DNA of 64,000 bases from Bacteroidales bacterium (lineage in GTDB: Bacteria > Bacteroidota > Bacteroidia > Bacteroidales > F082): assembly GCA_017439405.1 (NCBI GenBank), contig JAFSJF010000078.1:1-64000 (forward strand). Reading direction: 5' to 3'. The notes below the pieces were generated by a model. That model did not search any database. It was not told the DNA's origin and worked only from the letters and a program-made list of their open reading frames with translations. Below, piece after piece: positions 31,901 to 35,611 of this stretch. Within the stretch, counting starts at the first letter, position 1. Each line of letters opens with the position of its first letter. Both the position numbers and the translations under genes were made by a program.

Positions 31901-32786
31901 TGGCGGAAACGGCTTCTCCAGCTATTACACGTATGATGCCGATCGTGCCAAGGAAGGCATTAACTACCTCATTTATGCCGAAGGCGGTTCGGCAAGCGGT
32001 TATTACGGATCGCGCTACCTGCACCCGCACCAAGGCTTCTTCTTGCAGACGGATGCCAACAAGTCTATTACGTTCCTGAACAACAATGTCAGCAACTTTG
32101 TCGTGACGCGTTCCGATGCGGATAACTCACCCTTCCGCGACTGGAGGCCGGCCTATCCGTTGGTCAACCTGTTTGCATACGACAGCGAGGGCCGCGGAGA
32201 CGTGGTGGTCATCGAGTTCAACCGTCCCGAGAACGGTGGCGGCGAGAAGGCGAAGACATTGCGCACCGGCAACCACCTGATCTATGCCCACAACGGCGAC
32301 ACCGACTATGGCGCCTTCTTCGCCGTGGAGGGCACTGACCGGGTGCCCGTCCGCTTCCTGTCGCTCGAATCGGAGCAGAAGCCCTACACGCTGCGTTGGG
32401 ATACGCACAACGGCTTCTTCAACAGCCTCTACCTGATCGACAACCTGCTGGGCATCACCTACGACATGCTGGAAAACGACAGCTACACGTTTGTCGGCTC
32501 GAAGGACGACTATGTGTCGCGCTTCGTCATCGTCTTCAACGTGACCGACTTGGAGGAGCACAGCGACCACAACCTGAAGACCTTCGCCTTCTACGACGGA
32601 AGCGCGTGGGTGGTGAACGGCACGGGCCGCCTCGAAGTCATCGACGCGACGGGGCGCATCCTTTACGCCGAAGACCTGCACAACGAGCAGAACCACGTCA
32701 ACCTGAACCGCTACGCCAAGGGTGTCTATATGCTGCGCCTCTGGAACAGCGACAAGGCACGTACCCAGAAAATCGTCTTACATTAA
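10980..32786 (+). CDS. Giant V(Y/F)GGG-repeat T9SS cargo protein (about 7260 aa)
   Basis: One uninterrupted frame encodes a protein of 7268 aa from the ATG at 10980 (7264 from 10992, 7258 from 11010). The signal peptide ends GGTASAQ near 11100. The frame is open further upstream, but that part lies inside the AAA gene. Residues about 45-5570 are V(Y/F)GGG repeats with long-period duplications. Residues about 5570-6260 form a non-repeat region. About 6260-6500 is a beta-helix part with FSGTFDGQGHTI and GLUG-like GGLVG motifs. About 6670-7190 looks like beta-sandwich material. The last 70 residues are a T9SS type A sorting domain (VIDATGRIL, YAKGVYMLRLW, end KIVLH). Known T9SS biology predicts export to the surface and cleavage of this tail. 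Adhesin, matrix or S-layer-like roles are guesses. Confidence 0.9.
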   Translation: MNLTMTKHTTMSTYFDRYRKRVKAFLVSAMLLTGGTASAQVVIEGNVFGGGNIGQVTKSTTVNLNDGTTKGSVYGGGKGVVTEVTAGLVKENTLVEMKGGIVERSIYGGGELGSVGTFTDYTTVPYTSGAHAGESVDVPASCAENTGLTKVIVNGGEVGVAEHTIMPFADNSYEDDYGYVFASGRGEADSITYYKAIALGVAGSAILEIGGTAFIHGSVYGGSEDGLVLGNTRVAISSGQIGNGYYEENGVSHWDGLYTEEQWNTAIDSIKNGTFTDADAADFHECSHWPYQSPYQPFDPYILDGQGDPIAGSNGYTTFGNVFGGGSGYYPIANGIWRRTAGQVNGNSEVVVTGGHILTSIFGGNEMTDVLGTSTVTMTGGTLGVPRTLADIAAHPVTCYLFGGGKGDQRTAFNTWTNVHQNVEVNIGGNAFFFGSVFGGGEDGHVLGNVVMNINNLPEGANDAFIGTWGYSYVDGNVFGGGRGFSGEALSAGSVGGNVTLNIGGGTMLGSIYGGGRLASVGLPFVLDSSPLYGQMQAGDDHGVVRVNITGGTIGNDYESKLHLGNPALAEGRSYGGNVFGGSMGRLTLLDGSVNPLWPNLGKVKNTYVTISGDNTIIKGNVYGGSELGTLSCGTGETGTGNATVTINGGTIWRNVFGGSLGSDNTTMLAPLDVHETEPFQVNPMQRAGRIDGNTIVNINGGWVKKSVYGGGELASVGTITELPTEHAESGENAHPFNLSWPYEFKYADGTGTCTVNVTGGRVGLTGKDFMGPWNDAGVPLVDLGEGYVPYNESTPNHKEALKKAREDNGDVFGGGKGIAGDRYVFADCANANNTMVTVEYATTNAATPTNYMPSDWVYGFYPTASDWSTYTAANMGCLPGSLYGGGENGHVNDNTIVTLNNGLIGHSVYGGGKGTDTYQTWIWKPDTPQTAQPDSLATITSITAGKVFGNTYVNMNGGYVVRNVFGGGNRASVGKGNYASGPNDFTPDGYGEQWTAADDEEMQALFDNSGHTNVNIYGGTIGTVNGMKDDIPTGNVFGSSRGEPAPNVPQTLTPRIHYYPEFFLGYTNHTHVTIGASVGDTGPRIYGSVFGGGQDGHVRWDANVTVNAGEIGNKYDPTNTALFALVGDDLTSYQWRGRGSVYGAGAGVGQYTDGSGSHYSRSAGSVTQFTTVTINGGTIHQNVYGGGPLSSVGPPAMEQATVPDTTYSLAKVNIYSAIGDEDVVKATETNPATQGGRYGGSVFGAGRGIFNGPSPEYDAFATTMFSEVNLYDGASVPGDVYGGGQLGQVKNDTKVNMYGGTVGTIGYVRKHNTASGAALDSIVHTSGGGVFGGGAGYPVNRDAALVKGNTEVNIKGGHVLLNVYGGGEMASVGLRDTIFEAGTQTIKDFAPKANTGLAKVTVTGGQVGPAPREGEGYNIPIGLNGVDGYVFGGGKGIANDYITNPAHPYSGRFNDLADVNNTEVTVNIPASADANTNRIWGSIFGGAEDGHVLGDAHTYYISGLMGTTGTTSYDGNIFGGGRNFSKANYNAGRVRGNITVEMSGGQIYGSIFGGGRLALTGVDLYGNILSDDGDDKYGNTFVKVNGGTIGNDNTVHDASLGDIPFIKTFTEHSMGDVYGGGKGDKVGITGHPHASALLVSLVKNTEVLITDSIKDGSVISSPKILGSVFGGGEVATVGQYTWTLGTDAISDIAMVEGTGKTKVTVTGGQIGLDRMEMDYTIADGEGNFSLKYNSDLGHVFGGGEGLIDNPEKSEYLPLISTVGYGNKSLLDLLATVGETDVTIGKTEQGSAWVKGTVYGGSMAGHVMRDTKVTISGGQIGAGDNGTTDVKYSDPQFFDPLTSTTSFDANGDVTSAAALAGCNAWDFDKLTNRPFNSIAIKNDDDQENHSNSKPTDGKTWYGKVFGGGSGFYPYYKEEGGQYKAYWNRESGIVYGNTEVNITGGHILSGVYGGCETTDVGSFTYDPAEGGTHVSGGTATVKMSGGTLGVPRTFAQIESHPIKCSLFGAGQGDPRTDFNTWTNVKETVVQITGGIVYGSVFGGGEDGHVFGDVQLTIGGDAVIGTTGRSSFDGNVFGGGRGFSGEALTAGVVAGNAKTTIEGGTMLGSVYGGGRMASVGTHLVPPEHDNYGKMQAGDGHGKITVNITGGTIGNDYESKYHYTDHTTGGNVFAGGMGRIEELDGTTTNPKWFMSGRVKNTTLNISQTSADNKTTIKGNVYGGGELGIVGGEAGQTSEDHSTHVNISGGTLWRDVYGGGHGSDNTTSTAEVQTGVFIKPVQLAARVFGNTNINISGGWIKKSVYGGGEFANVGRITDSVRHVQTDDPTSTNDQVHPFYLSWPFKFTYADNTGKANINVTGGRIGITGKDFMGPWSPTTGNPYDPATGDDLASAAIKATRLDNGDIYGGGKGKAGSTYIVAHIGNVRETEITINDATTSATPTTYKPSDWISAFQPNLEDWTDYGTLGCVSGAVYGGAEDGHVKDDTKITIEKGLVGHAVYGGGKGKGKYNGEYVLTSGKVYGNTEIEIKGGYVVRSVFGGGNLASVGKGNYLGYGETTTDPELLALAASSGQTNIKVYGGTLGMLNPSKPSDVFKDNIPYGSVFGGCRGQVVQDADEVTDDLFGFVNNTSVTIGETATAVTPGSTIYPRIYGSVHGGAQDGHVRRSTDVTVNSGEIGVAYVNASTAATTMGISDLDNANWTDRGNVFGGGSGKGFYDEDVENSYNKMAGSVIETTAVKIKGGLIHRNVYGGGNLATVFGLADDGGTANEKVSVSVSDEAKVGLQSDICNDNDFVYGGSVFGAGKGFASDSYTDFCNVQNTDVTVKGGYVYGDVYGGGENGHVIKHTDVKIQDNASIGVLADNNGGTTSFDGNVFGGGWGSGIKVDDDTDFAIYKHCGRVGGNTNVTMTGGTLQGTIFGGGRLALVGVDVNGDFTPYASANDSVNYGLATINVSAGSIGNSNPDKLLNGSDESVGDIFGSGKGDLENYEDILAGRVANTKINITGNPRIYGAVFGGGEMASIGYWQEVDGKAKFHEYSGTAVVTVGGTAEIGTDKEFLYGYAHGTGDDAPSYWTVLDDDYKLIHTCTGNVFGGAQGDVDTISPHWVSMGRSRMAYVTINDNPTIKSRVFGGAEQGTVAGDTRVTVNGGTIGTLANTDESGQEYYFGGVYGGGYGSHNPIFNGTETVFDHTPIVNDSTNATHLVAGNLWTANYLAGRVYGDTHVDILGGTIKGDVFGGASFAYVGAYGTNPKGNATVNIGAVSGRDVSYTGNASFFGSVYGANNHSGTPYGNVTVNVYQTAHTTENECPEIPEQYTTDEEILAWLGTQPYAVENFAIQSVYGGSNQADYTPAEGKKASVHVYQCQENTIREVYGGSNAADIGSPSAGYKTDANVIIDGGRIYRVFGGGNGEVRPSDIYGKANTNINGGLINQVFGGSNNNGIIDEINLNVNYGGSCPLYIEDVFSGGNAALVLGDVITTVECCNASYGNFYGGTQLANIYGDVTVNIFGATYNNLFAGSKGQSADDSTVPSTPAIPADIKRFPDVSDEVLNNPELWPSTDPASEEYRVYQYLYDNLHATPSVDLRGHGGNVTLNIFGGTINEAAYGGSDENGNIEGKIQVNVFNTSGTCDLNLMNLYGAGRNTAYTPNYAIDEGEERLTPEINVIHGTVKGSVFGGGKGATATTTASPVVNMGYDADLMGDASTGLVKHLFDTIVAHNTGWVAPTSYADIVKGEVYGGGELATVSGNTLVNLFQGTVGNDGKSGTDGNIFGGGKGSESSLTAGRVEGNTVIDMRAGTVMGNIYGGGRLAQTGIDENGAMQDGANHGYTKIMVKGGTVGNKDEIEEFTAFSMGNIYGGGKGLLDTDTPSSNSPEKSLLLGLTKNTTIEISDTIGNDTHVYGIVLGGGEIANVGQYTLTKSGDDITNIAVAEGKATVKISGGIIGGDRSQMRPDTDAGSPWLKYNDDLGYVYGGGEGWSDNPSLYVTVQENETSNMSLLDLVATVQSTEVTITNDTTADNTVFKPWVKASVFGGSESGHVRGNTLVTIKGGTIGAGDNGSADVLYTDNDFADPGSTTWYTTAHWPYAEPYTPFDPELLSQGQTPKDGRSWFGNVFGGGSGWFPYVTGDGTPGNPYQSYWNANSGKVWGNTEVIIEGGHILNNVYGANESTDVGGTATVRMSGGTVGVPRTPEQIELQPTTNNVFGGGAGDPRRVLNGTTNVASTDVQITGGTVYGSVFGGAEMGHVLGHANVTINEEGGTTVIGTSGLSGYDGNVFGGGKGDETNYDPTPEVPAQGETPAVPEQPNFACGRVGGNASVNMSAGTVLGNLYGGGMIARTGVGENGGFDTYISENEYDSINHGMTTVTLTGGTIGNNANDGLDLLMSGNDLGNVYGGGRGKLDEFIEDDYGRVANAKISISGSPRIYSSVFGGGQMANVGHWNNYDDWYTAKTGTTHVTITDTPTIGLEKEFDHDYSIGTGNAEPKWTWYDTINGVRMISHTCTGNVFGGGQGDVEIDDDGTTVIGLEQGHCRTTIVDISGTPTIMSSVFGGSEDGIVWGDTKIKIAGGTIGRENNILSDSLVFDGTAWSVKPNHATYSYGNVFGGSYGKDAIIHLGEDNQAIMDVVNAKAGLIHGNTYVEITGGQICGNVFGGSNYGTVVGNAEVKVSGTAEIGPLDYTGLNAYVYGGGKGFHDDPTEDHTGLRKAYANVANTKVTVEAGTIYGSVFGGGSDAHVLGNAEVNVTGGTLGTTGTTTWDGNIFGGGRNFMASNLTNGRVGGNVTVNMTGGTMLGSIFGGGRLANTGIDVNGDMQEDVADDPNTPEDETATFGHTYVYVGKDADGNQAGNILIGHHAGSSVDRVGGNVYGGAKGVAGAPTSIYPELAKVKETHVTIDEASGMQTFIMGSVFGSGEDGHVTKDTYVMVKNGQIGGDEYNASDPPLCDDIFHGNVYGGGRGLDTYDVTDPVTGTTTQHYSETAGEVFGNTNVTIAGGRVVRHVYGGGNLASVGDYTETPDGSGNYHTGLATVTITGGQVGVGANSDNPNGMVFGAGRGMAGSAYKNLSMVRNTKVTITGNSHVFGTVYGSGEDGHVLHRTDILIGNASIDADWDGATENHDGSSLVIGTNGTVGVDGNVYGAGRGLDKDGSGNYSPTAGIVGISTNIEVNNGTVLGSVYGGGRMASVGHEQALDTLINGTPITAKVPTDFGKATIHITGNAIIGDNNPETENGHVYGSGMGELGYADLTYVYNTDVTVNGNATVKGSVFGGGEVGHVKGHTVTGDEGNVAFNGDTRVTIGGNSTVGLSGIHDNTVGNVFGGGLGNSESQTAGGVDGIARTTIDGGTVYNNVFGGGNVAIVKGARVVNIDNGRVEGSVFGGNNTVPDYDDQHPLADAGHGNLKTVNVRGGQILGSVYGNSYNAPEGTAPEPNDWQDDYNYWSSFVNITGGTIDGNVYGAGYGGTVNGSVCINVGLTAVENAPTYTTQSGSEQANIHRYDGIDGDPARAKLVIGSNIFGGSYQYESGSGGTPEWQHHYDITGYSTMFIDGDGYETTSTDPNTSLYMNLGGGIYGSGNFCESGEKGREIILRKYGTRNPDGDPTAEMTAVSRTLTTLQRGGIVLFDNANIHFSGAPDISGQYTSRSFGLLQTDLSLYVANGSGIVLGTAGTPAYMDSIKEIRSLYLKDGIGTSYNQLGASNNGNWEMVGIKGSDNKLYRIKESEQTELSTLQENVILFNDDSRLWVRYKDQSAGKVMYGQLFGFFRMRADNFTPEGMESFAYARPKLTANVNPLPKPDGSGNYPNQNEGDGGFLSYDDLNTFTTNGQTVLGYSYTTDGNDGGTGYTSTKQYPYYNISRLSKNGERADLEEYREWVLPKLEGHMWYVDGTRGWGRDETHANGWGDYPDKPKLTLTGIRTEGENTIGTGVCNDNVNNTEGYTFNAAKDIIFVVGAVKASLEQEYLNLSATYPLKLFRYPGGHKMSNNQTDVGGGSEPADPSSYNGLGVSVTAGPGVNTGAMVDADRSDNFVMENVIVDGLYTYESTEKDQYQIPDSYTTTKLDVSEPLVVTAASAQLTLKGGTILQRGYNNTDASGTYDGHKNYYLNPDFKLTSVHNGGALFVDSTASVKVEGLLTISGNLQKNGTGTVASNVYLPTFNKHLEISDALNEATRIGITNPVRNKQPNYAQNTLSPVAVGTRSGKSMVGSVEINNSAIDANNAWVNQNFGDDLNWFFVNGHDPANGIRRTTYYNALTDENTLYLGWTWANVVREQPAGFDVANIDSEEDLAWLISTVNGLNGQTANASQTVSLKAKLDLQQYVWVPIGSPANPFSGTFDGQGHTIKNLDIAYTGKGDRVYEYSNFGLFGDVNNGTVNRTFVVSGYIKPVGSVSIGGLAALVEGANSVISNSEAAVEMEIPDHTGSGIASGGLVGQLRGGEVHSSMAMPTINAGNYPVVGGLVGLTQSGTQLNNSFAYPKFKVASSTSTVKVGGLAGSNGGSLKNSYVRLQTGNSHLTTSNYGNLAHTNTGIVDYCYGFRDDKDASDNAYPLAVAQGTNFSNCHYFAPVASSDNYGYMYMDNKLYDRNGDEWVKADTTLFLKLNRNIASTSILNDPESTHKYARWTRPTLDGINGDYPVLMLDNYDGSNNVGLGGLRSVASITGSPALQYGGPVRDASSTKGSGELDEAIGRMTASTDELLVYGDITVAPTQPDDWASFAGGKIAIHEDASILLPGTLGADGANVYVGVTFDNTSRKATDAYGNRLYRDWHMFSSPLANAPLGMDYTLGGTSEDQNLNGDYANDKYVYKPVDSEWGSPYSDASLPIFGFTAASANDGYFPSQTEGYTKPTGELYGYPYDFYTWYEPDWQWINFKRNGVSHWHFDETPGTTEHNHIDYQAHFGSDPNVSSDDAEMNVNETTLVPGKGYMMAIDDNTYMQSHGRLNSGELSFALTNSTGSQSWTWVPESFGYYGNNFVGNPYHAYLDFDEFGKAIASGGNGFSSYYTYDADRAKEGINYLIYAEGGSASGYYGSRYLHPHQGFFLQTDANKSITFLNNNVSNFVVTRSDADNSPFRDWRPAYPLVNLFAYDSEGRGDVVVIEFNRPENGGGEKAKTLRTGNHLIYAHNGDTDYGAFFAVEGTDRVPVRFLSLESEQKPYTLRWDTHNGFFNSLYLIDNLLGITYDMLENDSYTFVGSKDDYVSRFVIVFNVTDLEEHSDHNLKTFAFYDGSAWVVNGTGRLEVIDATGRILYAEDLHNEQNHVNLNRYAKGVYMLRLWNSDKARTQKIVLH
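11700..26500 (+). repeat. Long-period duplications within the giant gene
   Basis: Landmark motifs recur in the same order. The GVPRT motif codons start at 12129, 16941 and 23514. TGKDFMGPW is at 13275 and 18066. GTIGNDYESK is near 12630 and 17430. VVRNVFGGGN or VVRSVFGGGN plus ASVGKGNY is near 13860 and 18560. The first two copies are about 4.7-4.8 kb (about 1600 residues) apart; the third is 6.6 kb further on and less complete. This points to segmental duplication on top of the short repeat. Confidence 0.75.
20640..22040 (+). repeat. Shared beta-helix module, copy 4
   Basis: Fourth copy, in the middle of the giant: YGANNHSGTPYGNV, VYQTAHT, YGGSNQADYTP, CQENTIREVYGGSNAADI, GGRIYRVFGGGNGE, FGGSNNNGII, CPLY, FYGGTQLANIYGDV, FAGSKG, GGNVTLNIFGGTI, GGSDENGNIEGKI, YTP, PEINVIHGTVKGSVFGGG, ASPVV. 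It links this gene to paralogues 1 and 2. Boundaries are approximate. Confidence 0.7.
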
Positions 32787-32790
32787 GATA

Positions 32791-32796
32791 AGGAGG
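32791..32796 (+). promoter_or_regulatory. Strong Shine-Dalgarno AGGAGG
   Basis: A full AGGAGG lies 5 nt before the ATG at 32802 and 8 nt before the one at 32805. It sits directly after the giant gene's stop and is exceptional here, since most genes in the window lack such a site. It favours 32805 by spacing but does not exclude 32802. Confidence 0.6.
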
Positions 32797-32801
32797 AAGA
32801 A

Positions 32802-33104
32802 ATGATGAGACAACACAAAATGCATCGGATAAGCAACATAGCGAAACGGTTTATCGTTGTTTTTGTCCTCACCTGCGTCATGGCCAGCCCGATGGAGATC
32901 GGGCAGGCCGACGCGCAAATCTTCATCATGAGCGACGAGGAATATATGAACAACAGCCGCCTCAGCGCCCCTCAGGGGATGGTGCCCATCCTTCCCCAAG
33001 GCGGCCAACAAGACTGGATCTATACACCGCTTGGCGATGGCGTGTTGCTTTTGCTCGGCCTCGGCGGAGCGTATCTTTTCGGGAAAAGGAGGAAAAAGGA
33101 GTAG
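32802..33104 (+). CDS. Small exported single-pass protein downstream of the giant gene (100 aa)
   Basis: The product has an N-terminal signal-like segment (RFIVVFVLTCVMAS, ending near ADAQ) and a short soluble stretch. It ends in a hydrophobic helix followed by a basic tail (PLGDGVLLLLGLGG, then FGKRRKKE). That tail resembles a stop-transfer anchor or a C-terminal sorting tail, but I cannot assign it to a named family. It starts 15 nt after the giant gene's stop with a strong ribosome site, so it is probably co-expressed with the giant. A role as partner or membrane tether for the repeat proteins is inference only. Alternative start at 32805. Confidence 0.7.
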   Translation: MMRQHKMHRISNIAKRFIVVFVLTCVMASPMEIGQADAQIFIMSDEEYMNNSRLSAPQGMVPILPQGGQQDWIYTPLGDGVLLLLGLGGAYLFGKRRKKE

Positions 33105-33119
33105 CTGTTCAGTTGGGAT

Positions 33120-33147
33120 TTGTAGGACTGTCACATTGTGGCAGATG
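33120..33147. repeat. Solitary half of the RAYT-associated palindrome
   Basis: The stretch reading TGTAGGACTGTCACATTGTG and on to GGCAG matches, with two differences over 24 nt, the right arm of the palindrome left of the RAYT gene (39189-39212). It is a degenerate stray copy in the 70-nt gap before the zinc-ribbon gene. Confidence 0.55.
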
Positions 33148-33174
33148 CAATAAAACAATAAAACAAGAAATGGC

Positions 33175-34740
33175 ATGGAGAATCAAGTCAACAATCCGTT
33201 GGTCATCCATTGCAAGAACTGCGGCGGCGACCAAAGCTACGACATCGTCAGGCGGCAGTATGTTTGCGCCCACTGCGGAACCGAAACCAGTCTGCAAGAC
33301 AAGAACGTGGAATACCGCAACTGGCGGAGCCTGCGGCATGATGCCGTGATGCAGGAGGTCGGCACGGTCAAGCAGTTCAGTTGCCCCTCATGCGGCGCGC
33401 AAACCATCGCGGCGGGCGACGACGCCTCGGCGGAATGCCCCTTCTGCCAAAGGACGATGATCGATGCCGATTTTGCCGGTAACGACCTCCCCGAAGCCAT
33501 CGTCCCCTTCAAAATCAGCAAGGAAGAAGCTGTGCAAAAGCTGAACAAATGGCTCGAGGGCCGGAAAGACAAGGCCGCCAATGCCATCAAGGCCAAGATG
33601 GACAAGCTGACGGGATGCTACCTGCCCTACCACATCGTCAGGGGCGCTTTCGTGGGCGACATGGTGGTGTCGCTCCAAGACGAATCAAAGAGCTACTATC
33701 CGCTCAGGGCCTTCCTCGCCCATACCGCCGTGAACGCCTCCAACGACTTGGACAACATGTTTCTCGACGGTGTGGAGCCTTTCGACTTTGGCGAGGCTCG
33801 CACCTTCGACTTCGGATACCTGAACCACCAAAAGGCCAAAGTGCCCAACGTTTCGGAGGGCCAGTTGCTCCAGCGTGTCACGGAAGAGACGCAAAACGAG
33901 GTGTATGACGACCTGAAAAGGAAGATGCACAACAAGGAAATCAGCGTCCTGCTTGAGGACGAGGGCAACGAATCCGTCAACGCGCTGTTGCCCGTCTATT
34001 TGGTGAAATGCAGCGACAAGATTGCGGCGGCGGTCAACGGGCAGACGGGCAAAGTCGCCGTCCTGACGGGCAAGGACAAGAACCTGACGGGGCGTTGGTG
34101 GCTGTTTCCGCTCATCGCCACGCTTGTGGTGGCTTTGGCGGGCTACTTCATCGCCGACATTGAAATGGCCATGGGCTTTGGCATGGTGTTCGGCATCGTG
34201 TTTTTCGTCGTCGCCCACAACCGCCATCAGGACAATTTCGTCAAGGAGGTCGTCACATCGGGTGGGTCGTTCAAGAAGCACAACGACACCCGAACCGTGT
34301 TTTTCAACGACTTCGGCAACGGCGAGGTGCCCACCAAGCTCCGTTTCGTCACGCTTGGGCGCATCCTCAAAATCCTTGTGGTCACGTTGGCCGTCATTTT
34401 CCTTCCCGTGCTGATTGCCGCACCGATACAATTGCTTCGCGGGCTTCCGCTTTCCACGATCAAGGTAGGCTATGGAGCGGCGTGGTACATCACCCCCGTT
34501 TTTTTCACCATCTTTGCGATTGGCGGCTTGGCCAAAGCCATGATGTTCGGCTTCCCGATCTATGAAGAGATCCTGCCCAACGGGAAGACGAAACGCCGCA
34601 AAATGAAGAGCAGCACAAAAGTGCCCATGCCGAAGTTCTTGGATAACTTCCAGGTCCTGTTCGCCGACAAAAAAAGCGGCTGCCTCACCATAGGCATCAT
34701 CTTGTTCCTGCTGATTGGCAGTGTGGCGGCGATGATTTAG
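33175..34740 (+). CDS. Zinc-ribbon membrane protein (521 aa)
   Basis: The N-terminal 100 residues hold two zinc-ribbon-like modules: C13-x2-C16 with C31-x2-C34, and C70-x2-C73 with C88-x2-C91. A soluble middle part (about 100-305) contains a segment beginning PEAIVPFKISKEEA, seen in bacterial TFIIB-type zinc-ribbon proteins of unknown role. The C-terminal part has about five hydrophobic helices (near 308-326, 331-347, 395-415, 428-455 and 500-520), so it is an inner-membrane protein with a cytoplasmic zinc-binding head. I cannot give a substrate or pathway. It is preceded by a stray palindrome half and is convergent with mtnN. Confidence 0.8.
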   Translation: MENQVNNPLVIHCKNCGGDQSYDIVRRQYVCAHCGTETSLQDKNVEYRNWRSLRHDAVMQEVGTVKQFSCPSCGAQTIAAGDDASAECPFCQRTMIDADFAGNDLPEAIVPFKISKEEAVQKLNKWLEGRKDKAANAIKAKMDKLTGCYLPYHIVRGAFVGDMVVSLQDESKSYYPLRAFLAHTAVNASNDLDNMFLDGVEPFDFGEARTFDFGYLNHQKAKVPNVSEGQLLQRVTEETQNEVYDDLKRKMHNKEISVLLEDEGNESVNALLPVYLVKCSDKIAAAVNGQTGKVAVLTGKDKNLTGRWWLFPLIATLVVALAGYFIADIEMAMGFGMVFGIVFFVVAHNRHQDNFVKEVVTSGGSFKKHNDTRTVFFNDFGNGEVPTKLRFVTLGRILKILVVTLAVIFLPVLIAAPIQLLRGLPLSTIKVGYGAAWYITPVFFTIFAIGGLAKAMMFGFPIYEEILPNGKTKRRKMKSSTKVPMPKFLDNFQVLFADKKSGCLTIGIILFLLIGSVAAMI

Positions 34741-34816
34741 TCAGTGACGCGGGACTGCGGGACGCGAGACACGAGACACGAGACACGAGACTGTGGGACA
34801 CGAGACTGCGAGACTT
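34741..34816. repeat. Short tandem repeats between convergent genes
   Basis: The 112-nt gap between the zinc-ribbon gene and mtnN opens with heptamers of the type ACGAGAC: three perfect tandem copies at 34771-34791, flanked by variants (GCGAGAC, GCGGGAC, GTGGGAC). No clear terminator hairpin is visible. Confidence 0.6.
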
Positions 34817-34852
34817 TTGACTGCCTTTTCGAAAAGGTTGGAGTTTTACACC

Positions 34853-35605
34853 TTAAACCAACCGCATAATCTCCCCCACAATCGCTCGCGAATAGGCGTT
34901 GGCCACCTCGACGATGAACTTGCCGAAGTCGATGCGGGCGTTGTGGTCGGCGGTGTCGCTGATGGTGCGGATGACGGTGAAGGGTGTGCCAAATTCCAAA
35001 CAGACTTGTGCCACGGCGGCGCCTTCCATCTCAACACATTGCACATCAGGCAAAAGCGAGAGGATTTCGTTGCGTTTCTCGTCGCTGTTGATGAACTGGT
35101 CGCCGCTGGCGATGTCGCCGAAATAGAGCTTGGGGGCAAGGTTGAAGTCCTTCACGGCCTCCTCCCCCACCATGTCTTCCACGCCTCTTTCGATAAGGTT
35201 GCCGACGGCGCGGCCCGCCAGTTCGGTCAGGTCGGGGTCGCTGTCGATATAGACGCGGTTGAGCAAGGGCAGCTCGAAGCGCGGGATGATGGGTCGCGCG
35301 TCCAAGTCGTGCTGGACGAGGCGCTTGGAGATGACGATGTCACCCACCTTAAGGCCGTCGGCCAAAGCACCCGCCGTGCCGATGAACAGCAAGTCCGTCA
35401 CCGCGAACTCTTGTATTAATAAGGTGGCCGTAATCGTGGCCGCCACCTTGCCCCATTTGGAGAAGGCCACCACGCAGCGCACGTTGCCGATTTTGCCCAC
35501 CACGAACTCGCGGTTGGCGATTTTCACCGTCGTCTTTTCGGTCAGGAGGGCTTTCACCTCGTCAATTTCTTGCGCCATCGCGCCTAATATTCCAATGTTT
35601 CTCAT
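34853..35605 (-). CDS. mtnN: 5'-methylthioadenosine/S-adenosylhomocysteine nucleosidase
   Basis: This cytosolic enzyme splits adenine from methylthioadenosine and S-adenosylhomocysteine, serving methionine salvage and removal of methylation by-products. The 250-aa protein has the family landmarks: N-terminal IGILGAMAQEIDEV with the catalytic Glu (E13), GTAGAL, the ligand-binding VEMEGAAVAQ (M193, E194), and RTISDTAD with R213, S216 and catalytic D217. It is slightly longer than the 232-aa E. coli enzyme. It begins 6 nt after the stop of a YoeB-type toxin gene, so it is probably the third gene of an antitoxin-toxin-mtnN transcript. Confidence 0.93.
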   Translation of the reverse strand: MRNIGILGAMAQEIDEVKALLTEKTTVKIANREFVVGKIGNVRCVVAFSKWGKVAATITATLLIQEFAVTDLLFIGTAGALADGLKVGDIVISKRLVQHDLDARPIIPRFELPLLNRVYIDSDPDLTELAGRAVGNLIERGVEDMVGEEAVKDFNLAPKLYFGDIASGDQFINSDEKRNEILSLLPDVQCVEMEGAAVAQVCLEFGTPFTVIRTISDTADHNARIDFGKFIVEVANAYSRAIVGEIMRLV

Positions 35606-35611
35606 AACAGT

